Shown piece by piece: positions 53,540-64,000 of a stretch of DNA of 64,000 nucleotides. Positions within the stretch are counted from its first letter, which is position 1, and every line of letters begins with the position of its first letter. The stretch comes from Ariolimax columbianus (lineage: Eukaryota > Mollusca > Gastropoda > Stylommatophora > Arionidae): the NCBI GenBank assembly GCA_036924085.1, contig JAVGWX010000014.1, positions 35,845,619-35,909,618 on the forward strand, written 5' to 3'. The notes under the pieces are model-generated. The model had not been told where the DNA came from. It did no database searches and worked only from the letters and a program-made list of their open reading frames with translations. A program made the position numbers and the translations under genes.

Positions 53540-54345
53540 TTACAAAATAGGATTCTACATTTTCTTCTGCTGCCAATATGTTTCTCCTCCATCTACATTT
53601 TCTTCTGCTGCCAATATGTTTCTCCTCCATCTACATTTTCTTCTGCTGCCAATATGTTTCTCCTCCATCTACATTTTCTTCTGCTGCCAATATGTTTCTC
53701 CTCCATCTACATTTTCTTCTGCTGTCAATATGTTTCTCCTCCATCTACATTTTCTTCTGCTGCCAATATGTTTCTCCTCCATCTATATTTTCTTCTGCTG
53801 CCAATATGTTTCTCCCCCGTCTACATTTTCTTCTGCTGCCAATATGTTTCTCCCCCATCTACATTTTCTTCTGCTGCCAATATGTTTCTCCTCCATCTAC
53901 ATTTTCTTCTGCTGCCAATATGTTTCTCCTCCATCTACATTTTCTTCTGCTGCCAATATGTTTCTCCTCCATCTATATTTTCTTCTGCTGCCAATATGTT
54001 TCTCCTCCATCTACATTTTCTTCTGCTGCCAATATGTTTCTCCTCCATCTACATTTTCTTCTGCTGCCAATATGTTTCTCCTCCATCTACATTTTCTTCT
54101 GCTGCCAATATGTTTCTCCTCCATCTACATCTTCCTCTACTACCGATATTTATCTACTTCAATATCTTCCTCTATTACCGATATTTATCTCCTTAAGTAT
54201 CTTCCTCTATTACCAATATTTGTCTCCGTCAGTATCTACATCTTCCTCTACTACCAATATTTGTCTCCGTCAGTATCTACATCTTCCTCTACTATCAATA
54301 TCTATCTCCTTCATTATCTGCATCTCCCTCTACTACCAATATTTT
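53540..54345. repeat. 38-bp minisatellite with diverged edge
   Basis: About 15 near-identical units of TCTACATTTTCTTCTGCTGC plus CAATATGTTTCTCCTCCA up to 54125, then diverged forms (CATCTTCCTCTACTACCAAT) to about 54345. All three plus frames stay open across it by chance of composition. Confidence 0.95.
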
Positions 54346-55000
54346 GTCTTCAGTTATGTTCGCCTACTTCTTTTGCTACTTCTTTTTAAAATCGTTATTT
54401 TCTACATCTTCAACTAAAACTTATGTAAAACAACTTTCGTTGTTCTTATCTTCTTCCTAAGCCGCTTATCTTCAATCATGATTTTACTATATCGAAACAA
54501 TCTTTTAAAGGCAATTTCAATATTAATTAAAGTAAACATTTTTGTAAAGGAAAAATGTGTCTGGTAATTCGTCTAAACTGCCTCTAAAATGAACCGGCTA
54601 AGTCATGTTTCAAAACTATTATTAGTATTGAATATCTTCACAATTCAAGGCTAATTTAGTCGTGTTTAAATTAACGACGCTATTGTTTTGCGGCGACCAA
54701 TTACGACAGTTCTACCAGAGAGAACAGACCGTTTAAAGCATTTCTTGGAAAGCTGGAATGTCTGCGGACTATATAGATTACGAAACCCTATTACAAATAT
54801 CGACCAATACGTCACGAGGTAATCGCGAAAGGGGGAAATAATGCTTCCATTTATAGGGATCGTGTCAATGACTATTAGATTACCGGATAGAATAGTCCCG
54901 CTTAGAACGATGAGGTCTGGTAATAATATCTGCCGGAAGTTGGGAATATCTGATCAGGGAAGTGAATAGATCAGGGAATATATACGGAATGTGGGTTTTG
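54346..55000. other. No gene recognised
   Basis: AT-rich spacer without recognised features. Confidence 0.4.
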
Positions 55001-55004
55001 TTCT

Positions 55005-55143
55005 TGTCTGTGTCTGTCTTATCTATCTGTCTGTCTGTCTTATCTATCTGTCTTATCTGTCTGTCTGTCTTATCTATATGTCTTATCTTTCTGTCTGTCT
55101 TATCTATCTGCCTGTCTTATCTATCTATCTATCTATATATATA

Positions 55144-55231
<88 letters not shown>

Positions 55232-55232
55232 C
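55005..55232. repeat. CTGT/CTAT microsatellite
   Basis: Imperfect CTGT/TATC repeats, then about 25 CTAT units up to the LINE start. Confidence 0.95.
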
Positions 55233-56020
55233 AGAGTTACGATATGCAGATGACACAGTGATACTATCAAGAAGTGCAGAAGGGCTAGAGCAGCTACTTT
55301 CCGCCGTTAATGGACATAGTAAAGATCAAAATCTGTTCATAAACATAAATGAAACAAAGATAATGACCAACGACAAAACACAATGTCAGCATCAATTTAC
55401 AGTGGGTGGTGAGGAAATAGATCAGGTCACACATTTTGAATATCTGGGCTCCAGAATTGACAAAAATGGCGACTGCTCGAAAGAAATCAGAAGAAGACTA
55501 GCCATGGCAATGCAGAGACTGAACAGCCTGAAGAAATTATTGCTGGGCACCAACAAAACGATAAAAGTGAAAGTCTTGAGAGCCTGTGTTTTTCCTGTGG
55601 CAGCTTATGGCTGTCAATCATGGACGATTACCAAAACTTCTAGACAAAGAATCGAATCCTTCGAGTCAAAATGTTACAGAAAGATCCTCATAATACCCTG
55701 ACAGAGAAAAAAAACTAATGCAGACATTCGGCAAGAGTTGAGCATAGAAGAGAACTGGTTTATCAATTCCATTTTGGCTAGAAAATGCAAGTACTTTGGT
55801 CACATCAAGAGACACAACGGTCTTGAGAGAATGGTGATGGAAGGTATGGTGCCAGGCAAAAGAGGAAGGGGTAGACCAAGAAGACGATGGCACCAAGATA
55901 TCCAGGAATGCCTGAGTATGACTGTGGCGGAGGCTGGTGTTTTGGAAAGGGAACGAGTTTCTTTCAGACAGACTGTGATGGGAGCGACGTTCTACAAAGG
56001 ACATGCTACATGATGATGAT
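55233..56020 (+). pseudogene. LINE with YADD RT end, in microsatellite
   Basis: 5'-truncated non-LTR element starting inside the RT palm: ELRYADDTVILSRSAEGLEQ (catalytic YADD kept), FEYLGSRIDKNGDCSKEIRR, RACVFPVAAYGCQSWTITKT, FESKCYRKIL. A one-base loss at about 55700 shifts the frame, then SIEENWFINSILARKCKYFG, GKRGRGRPRRRWHQDIQECL, GATFYKGHAT. It ends TGATGATGAT, an RTE-like tail. It sits within the CTAT microsatellite, which resumes as CTATCTATTTCTCC on the right. The next copy is at 56938. Confidence 0.9.
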
Positions 56021-56139
56021 CTATCTATTTCTCCATCCATCAATCCAAATATATATATATATATATATAATACACACACATACACGAGGGCATGTACATT
56101 AACACGCCACAAATGGTTTAAAAAACAAAAACATTAAAT

Positions 56140-56937
56140 GAGATAAGAACTTGAAAACCATTTATTTGTGCACTAACATTATGTCTAATTCCTCAACAAA
56201 TTGATACACTTATCCAACCTCCACCAACATTGATACACTTATCCAACCTCCACCAACATTGATACACTTATCCAACCTCCACCAACATTGATACACTTAT
56301 CCAACCTCCACCAATATTGATACACTTATCCAACCTCCACTAACATTGATACACTTATCCCATTGTTTTATCGGTACAAGTACTTGTCCATTTGGTTAAT
56401 TTTGTGTTTGTTAGTCTACACCTTAAGCACTTTTTCCAGGTATTCAATCGATTGTGCTTTATACTGTAGGCTAAACCATGCGAACACAATTGCAGCTGCT
56501 ACACTGTCTATCTTTACTCACCTTTCCCCTCGAATCACCGTCCCATAGATTCTTCTGCTGCAAACTAAACAGGGCGAGCAGGTAATTGTATAAGCAATTT
56601 TTGAGCGACCCTGACTACATTTATCGACCCAGTTACACACCGCTTTACACGACAAACACTTCTCACAGTGAACAGGAAGCATTTCCTTATGAATATCCCG
56701 TATAAACAGTCTCTCTCTGCTCCCCCCCTTAACCCCCTCTTCTATACGCACACCACGATGTTCTTTGATTGTACACTCTGTGAGCACGGACGCCATTTTA
56801 GAATTGTACTGCGCCCGCGCATACGACACCTAGCATCTTCTACGTACAGTAATCACACAATTGGATGTATTGCCACATAATGACACCTTTCACCTTTAGA
56901 AACGACCAGCTGCCATTTTCAGCTAGCTATTCCATAT
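56140..56937 (-). pseudogene. Mariner-like transposase remnant
   Basis: Minus strand: KMASVLTECTIKEHRGVRIE, then DIHKEMLPVHCEKCLSCKAV, CNWVDKCSQGRSKIA and a decayed end. This is the helix-turn-helix N-terminal region of mariner-type transposases, with an insertion after the first segment. A 29-bp repeat (ATTGATACACTTATCCAACC) is amplified about six times at 56195-56360. It continues after the LINE insertion to about 57330. No catalytic domain seen. Confidence 0.65.
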
Positions 56938-57291
56938 GTCAAAATGTTACAGAAAGATCCTCAGAATACCCTGGACAGAGAAAAGAACAAATTTAGACAT
57001 TCGGCAAGAGCTGAGCATAGAGGAGAACTGGTTTATCAATTACATTTTGGCTAGAAATTGCAAATTCTTTGGTCACATCAAGAAACACAACGGTCTTGAG
57101 AGAACCGTGATGGAAGGTATGGTGCCAGGCAAAAGAGGAAGGGGTAGACCAAGAAGACGATGGCACCAAGATATCCAGGAGTGCCTGAGTATGACAGTGG
57201 CGGAAGCTAGTGTTTTGGCAAGGGAACGAGTTTCTTTCAGACAGGCTGAGATGGGAGCGACGTTCTACAAAGGACATGCTACATGATGATG
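56938..57291 (+). mobile_element. 5'-truncated LINE with 9-bp TSD
   Basis: Same family as 55233, only the last 115 or so codons: SKCYRKILRIPWTEKRTNLD, SIEENWFINYILARNCKFFG, GKRGRGRPRRRWHQDIQECL, ending GATFYKGHAT and TGATGATG. The frame is intact. Target duplication ATTCCATAT at 56929-56937 and 57292-57300. It is inserted in the mariner-like remnant. Confidence 0.93.
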
Positions 57292-57364
57292 ATTCCATAT
57301 CAGTTTGTAACCAACTTTAGGACTTACCATCGCGCGCGTGTCTGTGTGTGTGCATGCCTATGAA

Positions 57365-57390
57365 TGTGCGTATATATATATATATATAAC
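57365..57390. repeat. TA microsatellite
   Basis: About nine TA units after GTGCGTA. Confidence 0.9.
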
Positions 57391-57609
57391 CATTAAGTTT
57401 TTAAAATAATTAAAGTTCTTCATCGTCGTTGATGAGGAGGCCTTCATCGTCACGTGTCATACTCCATCCTTGAGACTGTGCACGTGCTTGTGGATGATCA
57501 AGCCAATGTGCGCGCGAATAGTTGTATGCATGACTGGCAAACATTGTCTCCATATCGTACTGATATTCCCTCTGCCCTAGATTATACATAAGGTTATACA
57601 TATATTTAT

Positions 57610-57990
57610 ATGTATGTCTCGAGGTAAGGTGTTCGCCTCGGGGATTGAAGGTCGCGGGTTTAATTCCCAGTGGAGACCGGGATGTTTTAACGTGGATCTT
57701 CTGGTAAAAATTCCCCTGATCTCTGGGTAGTTAGATCGGACTCTCGTGTTCAGTGCCGAGCACGTTAAAAATCCATTGACAGTTAGAAATTCAAAAGAGT
57801 AGGCTTAACGGGGGCTGCCCAGACACAATTTTTAAAAACGTTTTACCCAAACTATTTGTACCTTCCCCCAGGCCTAATGAGCCGCTGGAAATTTGTTAAA
57901 TACCTACAATGATTAGCCGAAGAATCGGCTACCTGGCAACATACATTAACATGCCTGTTTGAATACCAGAATTCCAGGTATTCCTATTAT
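57610..57990 (+). mobile_element. SINE-C, best copy
   Basis: Plus-strand SINE-C. Head: TCTCGAGGTAAGGTGTTCGC (A-box region) and CGGGTTTAATTCCC (B box). Body: GGAGACCGGGATGTTTTAAC, CTGATCTCTGGGTAGTTAG, GACAGTTAGAAATTCAAAAG, GGGGGCTGCCCAGACACAAT, then CCTAATGAGCCGCTGG and CCAGGTATTCC at the right. Confidence 0.8.
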
Positions 57991-58004
57991 ATATATATAG
58001 GTTA

Positions 58005-58200
58005 TGTCTTGGTTATGTGGTTAGCGGAGCGGCTTAAATGGCGCCTGACAGACTGCGGGTCTACCTTGCGCTAATTTACGCTCCAACCTCCACCTGTCTC
58101 AAAAATAAGCAATCGAATATTCCAGGGGCGAACAGATGCTGGGGTTGACCTGAAAAGTCACCAGTGGATTTTCACCTGCCAAAAAATATAAAATAAAAGA
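58005..58200 (+). mobile_element. SINE-D copy
   Basis: Plus-strand SINE-D: TGTGGTTAGCGGAGCGGCTT (A-box region), GGCGCCTGACAGACTGCGGG, AAAGTCACCAGTGGATTTTC, A-rich end. Partner of 2150-2420. Confidence 0.6.
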
Positions 58201-58261
58201 GGTAGCACCTCCCCACGACGTCTAACGACACCTTTTCTTGTCCAGCCTACCTTAATTCTAG

Positions 58262-58515
58262 AAACTGCGGTCATGAGGTCACTTCTACATCATTTTGTGT
58301 GATGTTCGTCCATCACGTGTGATGAAGACCACTTTCCTTGTCCAGCCGTGTGGACAATCATTTCCGTTTGCTGCGTCCGCTGAAATGGTCGTCTTGCTGG
58401 GTGATTTGGATTAAAGTGAGGAAAATTTGCGCAATATGTCACTTACTCTATCGTCCTGAGCTATCTCTGGCCAGTGACAAGACATTATCGAGACGACTGT
58501 AGATAGCACACAGGA
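58262..58515 (-). mobile_element. SINE-E copy
   Basis: Minus-strand SINE-E: TGGATTAAAGTGAGG (reverse of CCTCACTTTAATCCA), GGCCAGTGACAAGACATTAT, GTCCATCACGTGTGATGAAG. Confidence 0.6.
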
Positions 58516-58639
58516 TGCAGATTGTTTTCTTCGGGTTTACTCCCGAAGCCTTTCCCGTAAACAGGTATCCTGCAACTGTATTCCTTCTGTATATCTGCCT
58601 GGCTGTATTTCACATTCTTACTTTTCTTTATAACATGAA

Positions 58640-58975
58640 ATACCTGCGAAGGAATTTGATGTATCTAGGAGAGACATTATCAGAAACGATTACATCAGGA
58701 GATTGGTGGGAACAACACCAGTATTAGACTACATTAAAAAACAGTAACTAACAAGGTTTGGTCACGCAACAAAGAAACCACCACACAGCACTCCTCAACG
58801 AGCAATGCTATTTATATTCAACGGATTCATGGCCAAAGGCAGACCACGAGAAAGGTGGCTGAGGCGATGGATGTCACCGTATATGAGGTGCACAGTCGGG
58901 CTCGATCTAGGGATCTCTTCATAATCTGACCCTGATATGCATAACAGGGTAAGCGAAAACAAGAAGAAGACATTT
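58640..58975 (+). pseudogene. LINE 3' end with GAA tail
   Basis: C-terminal scrap of a non-LTR protein (RFGHATKKPPHSTPQRAMLF, GRPRERWLRRWM) followed by AACAGGGTAAGCGAAAACAA and a short GAAGAAGA tail. Family not matched to LINE-H. Confidence 0.6.
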
Positions 58976-59284
58976 TTTTCTGGTATTTTGTTTTAATCTA
59001 ATAATAATGATGCTATAATATTTTGTTTCGGTACTGATTCCCTGAAATGACTTTTTAATTCAGTCCTCACCAGAGGTAAATCCCAACCGTCTTCCACACT
59101 TTCAAGAAGGGTAACGCGGTCTGCTTAGCCAAGAGGTCTCGGTCTGTTGTTGAAAGATCGTACTTTTGCCAGAATGAGACAAAAATACTGAACATCTTCT
59201 ACATCTTATGAAACTTTAGCCATTTTGTTTTTCAAGCGTGTCAGATACGTACCCCATTTCTACTTGTACTCATCCTTTTGAATA

Positions 59285-59525
59285 GGGATTCCGTGGCGAA
59301 GTGGTTAAGCCGTCGGTCTCGTGATCAGGTGGTGTGGGTTCGTTTCCGGACTCGCCGTCTTTTTCACGGGTACTTGATGCGGAGTCCTCTGCATCTCGTA
59401 GTCGCCCCCTAGTCGTCTTGTCCTTGACTTGCCACTGGGGACGGGCGGCACGAGACGAGAGAGTGAGGATAAAAAGTAGCGCAGTTAATCCTTACTATAA
59501 ATAGCGCTAGTAAAATAAAAGATGT
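59285..59525 (+). mobile_element. tRNA-Thr-like SINE
   Basis: SINE with a strongly tRNA-like head: GTGGCGAAGTGGTTAAGCC (A-box region), GGTCTCGTGATCAGG (anticodon arm reminiscent of tRNA-Thr CGT) and GTGGGTTCGTTTCC (B box). The acceptor stem does not close, so it is not a tRNA gene. The body shares CTTGCCACTGGGGACG and CCTTACTATAAATAGCG-type text with SINE-E. Confidence 0.65.
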
Positions 59526-59579
59526 CATCATCATCTACGATGGACGGCGGCCTTTACCTTTGCTTGTGAATAGGATGAA

Positions 59580-59825
59580 TACACTCGCTGAAAGATGCCA
59601 GACAATATAACCAGACATGCGCTGGATTGTAACCCACAGGAAAGGAGTGGAGTGGGAATGTCAGGGGAACACTTGGCGGCGAACGGTCGAGGAGGAAGTC
59701 AGGTCAATCCGGGTCTCGTCGTCGGAAATCAAGAAGACGGGCCAGAACAGTAACAGATGGAGAGCATCTGTTGCAGCCCTATGTTCCAAGGGGAACCACG
59801 CGGACAAACGATGATGATAATGATG
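59580..59825 (+). pseudogene. LINE C-terminal fragment
   Basis: Frame-shifted C-terminus of another non-LTR protein: NITRHALDCNPQ, then GNTWRRTVEEEVRSIRVSSS, NRWRASVAALCSKGNHADKR, and a GATGATGATAATGATG tail. Confidence 0.75.
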
Positions 59826-60455
59826 ATAACATCCTTGTCATTACGATTCTTCTTGTCCTCTTTGTTCACTCCACGCTGGCAGTATGGTCACCTTTAGGAC
59901 ACATGCGCCACAAGTTCTTTGCGTGCTTTCGCAAGTAGTTGTTTTTGTAGCAATTTGTTTTACACGATGATGTTACTAGCCCCATGGACAACTGTCTTTT
60001 GTCTTCTTTTACTACGGGCTCATAAGAGAACGGAGGAAGATAGTGTACAACCAGCGAGCTACAGGGACCATCAGCATCCATACCGTGCGCCATTTGCTGA
60101 TAGAGACTGAACACCTATGGGTATGCCCAGAGTGCAGTGACGTCGATTCTTAGAAACAGAAACAGGCTGAACTGACCTAGTTGAATTCTACTTCGGTTAA
60201 CGAATCTCGCGAGTCGATAAGAGAACGTTTCAGGCTGTTCACCTCTGAAGTGCATACGCACTCACTCATCAGTGATGAAGTGGTTTTTAAATAGATCTTC
60301 CCAAGAGGCGTTTAAGCGTGAATATCTTTCACATCTCGTTTCCTCTCATCTGCCACTTATATCGTTAGAAGCTATCGGGAGATGCAATCTTCTTTTCTGT
60401 ACCATCTGTCTATCAATCAATACATAATTTATTTATTTATTTTTGGCGTTCGTTC
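59826..60455. other. No supported gene
   Basis: One piece at 60030-60085 (KIVYNQRATGTISIHTVRHL) faintly recalls a Tc1-type transposase, but it is too short to call. Confidence 0.3.
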
Positions 60456-60459
60456 TAAC

Positions 60460-60720
60460 AAGGACACTGTGACTTTATGCCATAGATTACAGCGAGGTTG
60501 CGATATCTGCGCGTGTCGACCTGACCAATCCGGTGTCAACACGACGATTGTGGGATCGCCTTTGCCTCTGCGATCCCTATTCTCAAACTACACAAGCGCA
60601 GCCTGCTTATAGGAGGAACAGGGTCTAGCCAGCTCTGGTTCGCTGACCCTGGTGCAAACTGCCAGATATGGGACTCTTGCTGCTGTTAGCTAATCCACTG
60701 CTACGTCTTCGACCCCCATA
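60460..60720 (-). mobile_element. SINE-A copy
   Basis: Minus-strand SINE-A: CCATAGATTACAGCGAGGTT, GACCAATCCGGTGTCAACAC, GGTTCGCTGACCCTGGTGC, CCACTGCTACGTCTTCGACC. Confidence 0.7.
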
Positions 60721-61340
60721 TATAATTCAATCCATTCTTCTATATTCTTTCTCAATCACCTTCTTCTTACTGTGTAGCCTGCTGCCTGTTTGAGTGCTTG
60801 GAGACATTCTTGTCACGTGACCAAATCATTGAATTTTCTGTCTTTCTACAAAAATATACGATATACGAGACGTTGTTCTCAATTTCTTTCTGTCTCCCAT
60901 AGACACTCCCCGCAACTCCCGACTGCTTTTCGCAAGCATCTTATTTCATATCACTCCCTTTTCTCTCCCCTCCCCCCCCCCCCCTTTCCACACGAGTGGT
61001 ACCACTACTGAAAAGAATAAAATCACTAACCTTTCATGCGTGTCGTGAAATAAGACTACAGAGGGTTGTGCATGGAGATAGCAACCTCAACCTCAAGTAT
61101 TACTACTTTGAAATCACCACTGAACAAATACAGGAGTCAGTGTTGTAGTGGTAGTCGCATGCTTCACTTGGAGCGAACAGGAGAACCACATCAATGATTT
61201 CACGGTTTGTGTGTGATCTGTCGATAATGGCTCTTAGTAAGGTCATTGACAGGCCAAGTAATGTGCCTAGGAAACCAGGACTAGTCATGACCACAGTTGA
61301 TGGCAGATCGAGTGGGTGTGATATGTCTCAGCCAGGTGTT
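60721..61340. other. No gene recognised; C run
   Basis: Pyrimidine-rich text with a run of about 13 C at 60973. A weak tRNA-like head may lie at 61140-61200. Confidence 0.35.
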
Positions 61341-61344
61341 GCGT

Positions 61345-61880
61345 GTGCTACCCCGGGCACGACTCCGGGAACAAGTATATACGCTGGCAAGCTGAGATGT
61401 CCTGATAGAACCGGGCCACATGGCCGAAGAAAGAGAGGCGGCGCCGATTCAACGTTGGAAACGTTCTCTCAACTTGTGTCCTTCGGGAGATCTCGATGTT
61501 GTTGACTAAGTCTTGCCAGCGGACTCCAAGAATATGTTGTTGGTTGCGCATGTGCAAAGTCTCGAGCCCTTTCCTATCACCCTGTAAGACCGTCCAGGTT
61601 TTGTAGCCGTACAACGGAATGACACATGATCTACAGACGCCCAGCTTGGTTCCAGGGAGAGCCTTTGCAGGGACCGAACTCTGTGCAGATAGCTCACCGA
61701 TGCTGCTCCAAGGTACAAGTATGTCTAGGTCACTGTGTGCGTCAGAAGTTAGTCTTCTGCCCAGGTGGATGTAGTCCCGGTTAGGAATAACGTGATTGTC
61801 GTGGGTAGTGATTCCCATTGCAGGCCGAACACTGTCAAGACTTTGGATCTTGGCCTTCACCCGGAAATGAAAAGACAATT
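61345..61880 (-). pseudogene. LINE C-terminal fragment, minus
   Basis: Minus strand, largely open for about 175 codons: YIHLGRRLTSDAHSDLDI, CRSCVIPLYGYKTWTVLQGD, LHMRNQQHILGVRWQDLVNN, RRRLSFFGHVARF. This is the region after the RT palm of a non-LTR element. No catalytic motif included. Confidence 0.8.
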
Positions 61881-61959
61881 AAATGTGGCAGATTTGTTTT
61901 CATATCTGTGCTTCTCGTGTGTCTATACTTACTATATTATGCATCATCGTCAAACTCTT

Positions 61960-62785
61960 TTTACATCAAGAGAGGAGTGAAGCAGGAATGTGTGCTCGTG
62001 ACACTTATCTGGAGTCTGTCATCAGCCAGACTCTCCCGCCCGAGAAGAATATAGACAGTAGGCGAGTACCGTCATGTCCCACCTGACGAAGAGAGTCTGG
62101 GAGAACATTGCGCTCTCTCACTACATTAATTTCCGGGTCTATCAGACCTGCGTCTTGGCACTCTCGTGTATGGAAGCGAGACTTGGAGCACTTGCACTAA
62201 ACAGGAACGGCGGCTCAACACCTTTCACATGAGGTGCCTACGACGTATATTGGGGATTGGATGGCAAGTGAGAGTGTCACATAATCTGGTCATACGTTAA
62301 CACTCACTGTATGTACTACCTGTTAAGCGACGTCTTCGATGGATGGGGTATGCTAACCGCATGAAAGGTGAGATGCTGCTAAAGGATATCCTCTATGAAC
62401 AGCTGGCCATTGGAGTTAGAAGCATCGACCGTCCTACACTGCGATTGAAGGACGTATGCAGGAGGGACATGGAAGTCATGTGACATCCCATCCTAGGACT
62501 GGGAAACAATTGCTCAGGTTCAAGCTGTTTGGACACAGTCAGTTGGAGGGGGCATAGTGGCTACTGACGCTAGTAGAGGCTTTCTTGCTGCAGGAGAAAG
62601 AATGAAGATATCAAGGAGGCCAGCCTCCCCGGTATGGTGGTACGATCTGTAGCAGGGACTGTGACTCGCGGATTGGCCTTTACAGTCAGAGCAGACAGTG
62701 TCGAAATACGGGAGACAGAGCTGAACAAAACTTATAAGGCGCCACGAGCATGATAGACCCCTATGATGATGATGATACTTACTAT
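61960..62785 (+). pseudogene. LINE C-terminal part, plus
   Basis: Same broad family as 61345 in the opposite orientation. Frame-shifted pieces: FYIKRGVKQECVL, LVYGSETWSTCTKQERRLNT, FHMRCLRRILGIGWQVRVSH, LPVKRRLRWMGYANRMKGEM, and a C-terminal zinc-knuckle-like CSRDCDSRIGLYSQSRQC. It ends in GATGATGATGATAC. The two copies form an imperfect inverted pair 80 bp apart. Confidence 0.8.
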
Positions 62786-62809
62786 ATTTCTAACTGTCCA
62801 CTTCTTGTC

Positions 62810-63745
62810 GTGTAATGTCCACAATGAGTAAGTTGACTCTTTTGTGCGCCCTGATAAAGGTGGTTGTAGTAGCTTTCCTCACATTCTGGATGTGCTGATG
62901 AATGTCGGCCGTGGTCCTCCGTGCGGCTTTGCTATGCTTGGATTCATCGGCGGGACGCTTAGTACTACGGGGGTCACGTTAATTGACATCTCGGCAGCCA
63001 GACTGTCTTGAAAACAGCCTGCTTCTAAGGAACGCTACATGGAAGAGAGATAGTTGTCCTGGTCAGTATATTGTACCTGACCCTGATGCGACTTTCTGGT
63101 CAGTATATTGTACCTGACCCTGACGCGACGTCCTGGTCAGTATATTGTACCTGACCCTGATGCGACTTTCTGGTCAGCATATTGTACCTGACCCTGTTGC
63201 GACGTCCTGGTCAGTATATTGTACCTGACCCTGATGCGACTTTCTGGTCAGTATATTGTACCTGACCCTGATGCGACGTCCTGGTCAGGATATTGTATCT
63301 GACCCTGATGCGACGTCCTGGTCAGTATATTGTACCTGACCCTGATGCGACTTTCTGGTCAGTATATTGTACCCGACCCTGATGCGACGTCCTGGTCAGT
63401 ATATTGTACCTGACCCTGATGCGACGTCCTGATCAGTATATTGTACCTGGCCCTGATGCGACGTCCTGGTCAGTATATTGTACCTCACCCTGATCCGATG
63501 TCCTGGTCAGTATATTGTACCTGACCCTGATGCGACGTCCTGGTCAGTATATTGTACCTCACCCTGATACGACGTCCTGGTCAGTATATTGTACCTGACC
63601 CTGATGCGACGTCCTGGTCAGTATATTGTACCTGGCCCTGATGCGACTTTCTGGTCAGTATATTGTACCTGACCTTGATGCGACTTTCTGGTCAGTATAA
63701 TGTACCTGGCCCTGATGCAACCTTCTGGTCAGTGTGCTGTGTTTG
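62810..63745 (-). mobile_element. Element D with expanded 37-bp core
   Basis: Minus-strand element D body (GTGCTGATGAATGTCGGCCG, GCTATGCTTGGATTCATCGG, TTGAAAACAGCCTGCTTCTA), then its core amplified about 18 times from 63058: GGTCAGTATATTGTACCTGA plus CCCTGATGCGACGTCCT, with a CGACTTTCT variant. Confidence 0.92.
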
Positions 63746-63829
63746 ACCTAACTAGGGTCTCAGTTCTTATGTTCACTTCTTAACATCCGTTTTGTTGTTA
63801 TTGAACTACTGAAACCCTGATGTTACATC

Positions 63830-64000
63830 AGTGCCGGAATTCAGGTTGTCGCAAGGTGTCAGGGTCAGGTAAAAAAAAAAAAAAAGCCACCACCTTCACC
63901 TCGGCTTCCTCGTAGCCCTTTCTGGAAACGGGATGTTTTCATCGCAGCCTGGCTAACGAGGTGAGGGATCGACGTGACCCAGTAGTAGTGAGGAACACGC
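63830..64000 (+). mobile_element. Element D copy, cut by window end
   Basis: AAGGTGTCAGGGTCAGGT, an A run, CACCTCGGCTTCCTCGTAGC, TCTGGAAACGGGATGTTTTC, GGTGAGGGATCGACGTGACC. It lies inverted to the expanded copy just upstream. Confidence 0.75.

Noticed and set aside
53516..54417. Cysteine/serine-rich frames of 226-279 codons
   Set aside because: All three plus frames are open across the 38-bp minisatellite, each giving the same peptide pattern in rotation.
59285..59356. tRNA-Thr gene
   Set aside because: A and B boxes and an anticodon-like arm are present, but the acceptor stem does not pair and a SINE body follows.
60030..60085. Tc1-type transposase scrap
   Set aside because: Only about 18 residues are reminiscent and the flanks do not continue the match.

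Overview
This window is animal nuclear DNA, most likely from a mollusc and perhaps a gastropod. It has split genes with GT-AG introns, an FMRFamide-receptor-like neuropeptide GPCR, remnants of several non-LTR retrotransposons, mariner-like remnants and many tRNA-headed SINEs. There is no operon structure, CRISPR array or phage. The species cannot be named from the sequence, and an annelid or other lophotrochozoan is possible.

Two host genes are supported, both in the first 17 kb. A plus-strand gene of unknown function contributes three exons (1879-1954, 4837-4984, 16878-17067) whose splice phases agree. A complete-looking two-exon GPCR lies on the minus strand (exon 1 at 10288-11532, exon 2 at 5417-5626) and sits wholly inside the second intron of the plus-strand gene, so it is a nested antisense gene. 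A possible further plus-strand exon is at 37233-37448 (weak). I found no other host gene with confidence. Most other open frames are retrotransposon debris or tandem repeats whose unit length is a multiple of three.

Layout: 1-17 kb holds the nested genes, with a 28-bp minisatellite in the GPCR intron and a 3.2-kb 42/47-bp minisatellite upstream of the GPCR. At 17-21 kb there are SINEs and paired 90-bp arrays. At 21.4-25.1 kb lies one decayed endonuclease/RT LINE broken up by at least four other elements. At 25-34 kb there are SINE, LINE and mariner remnants, including nested insertions. From 34 to 54 kb tandem arrays dominate (units of 16, 30, 33, 38, 43, 44, 46, 48, 76 and 77 bp) between SINE copies. 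At 54-64 kb there are LINE 3' ends, SINEs and a 37-bp array. Summing my own approximate boundaries, about 28 arrays cover roughly 17 kb, about a quarter of the window.

Family names used below are mine. SINE-A: GAA-tailed, about 15 copies. SINE-B: tRNA head and poly(A). SINE-C to SINE-G: other tRNA-like or poly(A) families. Element D: a dispersed repeat of about 250 bp. LINE-H: RNase H-bearing and GAA-tailed. LINE-L: RT-bearing. The most interesting pattern is that a short core inside element D, and another inside SINE-A, has expanded into minisatellites independently at several copies.
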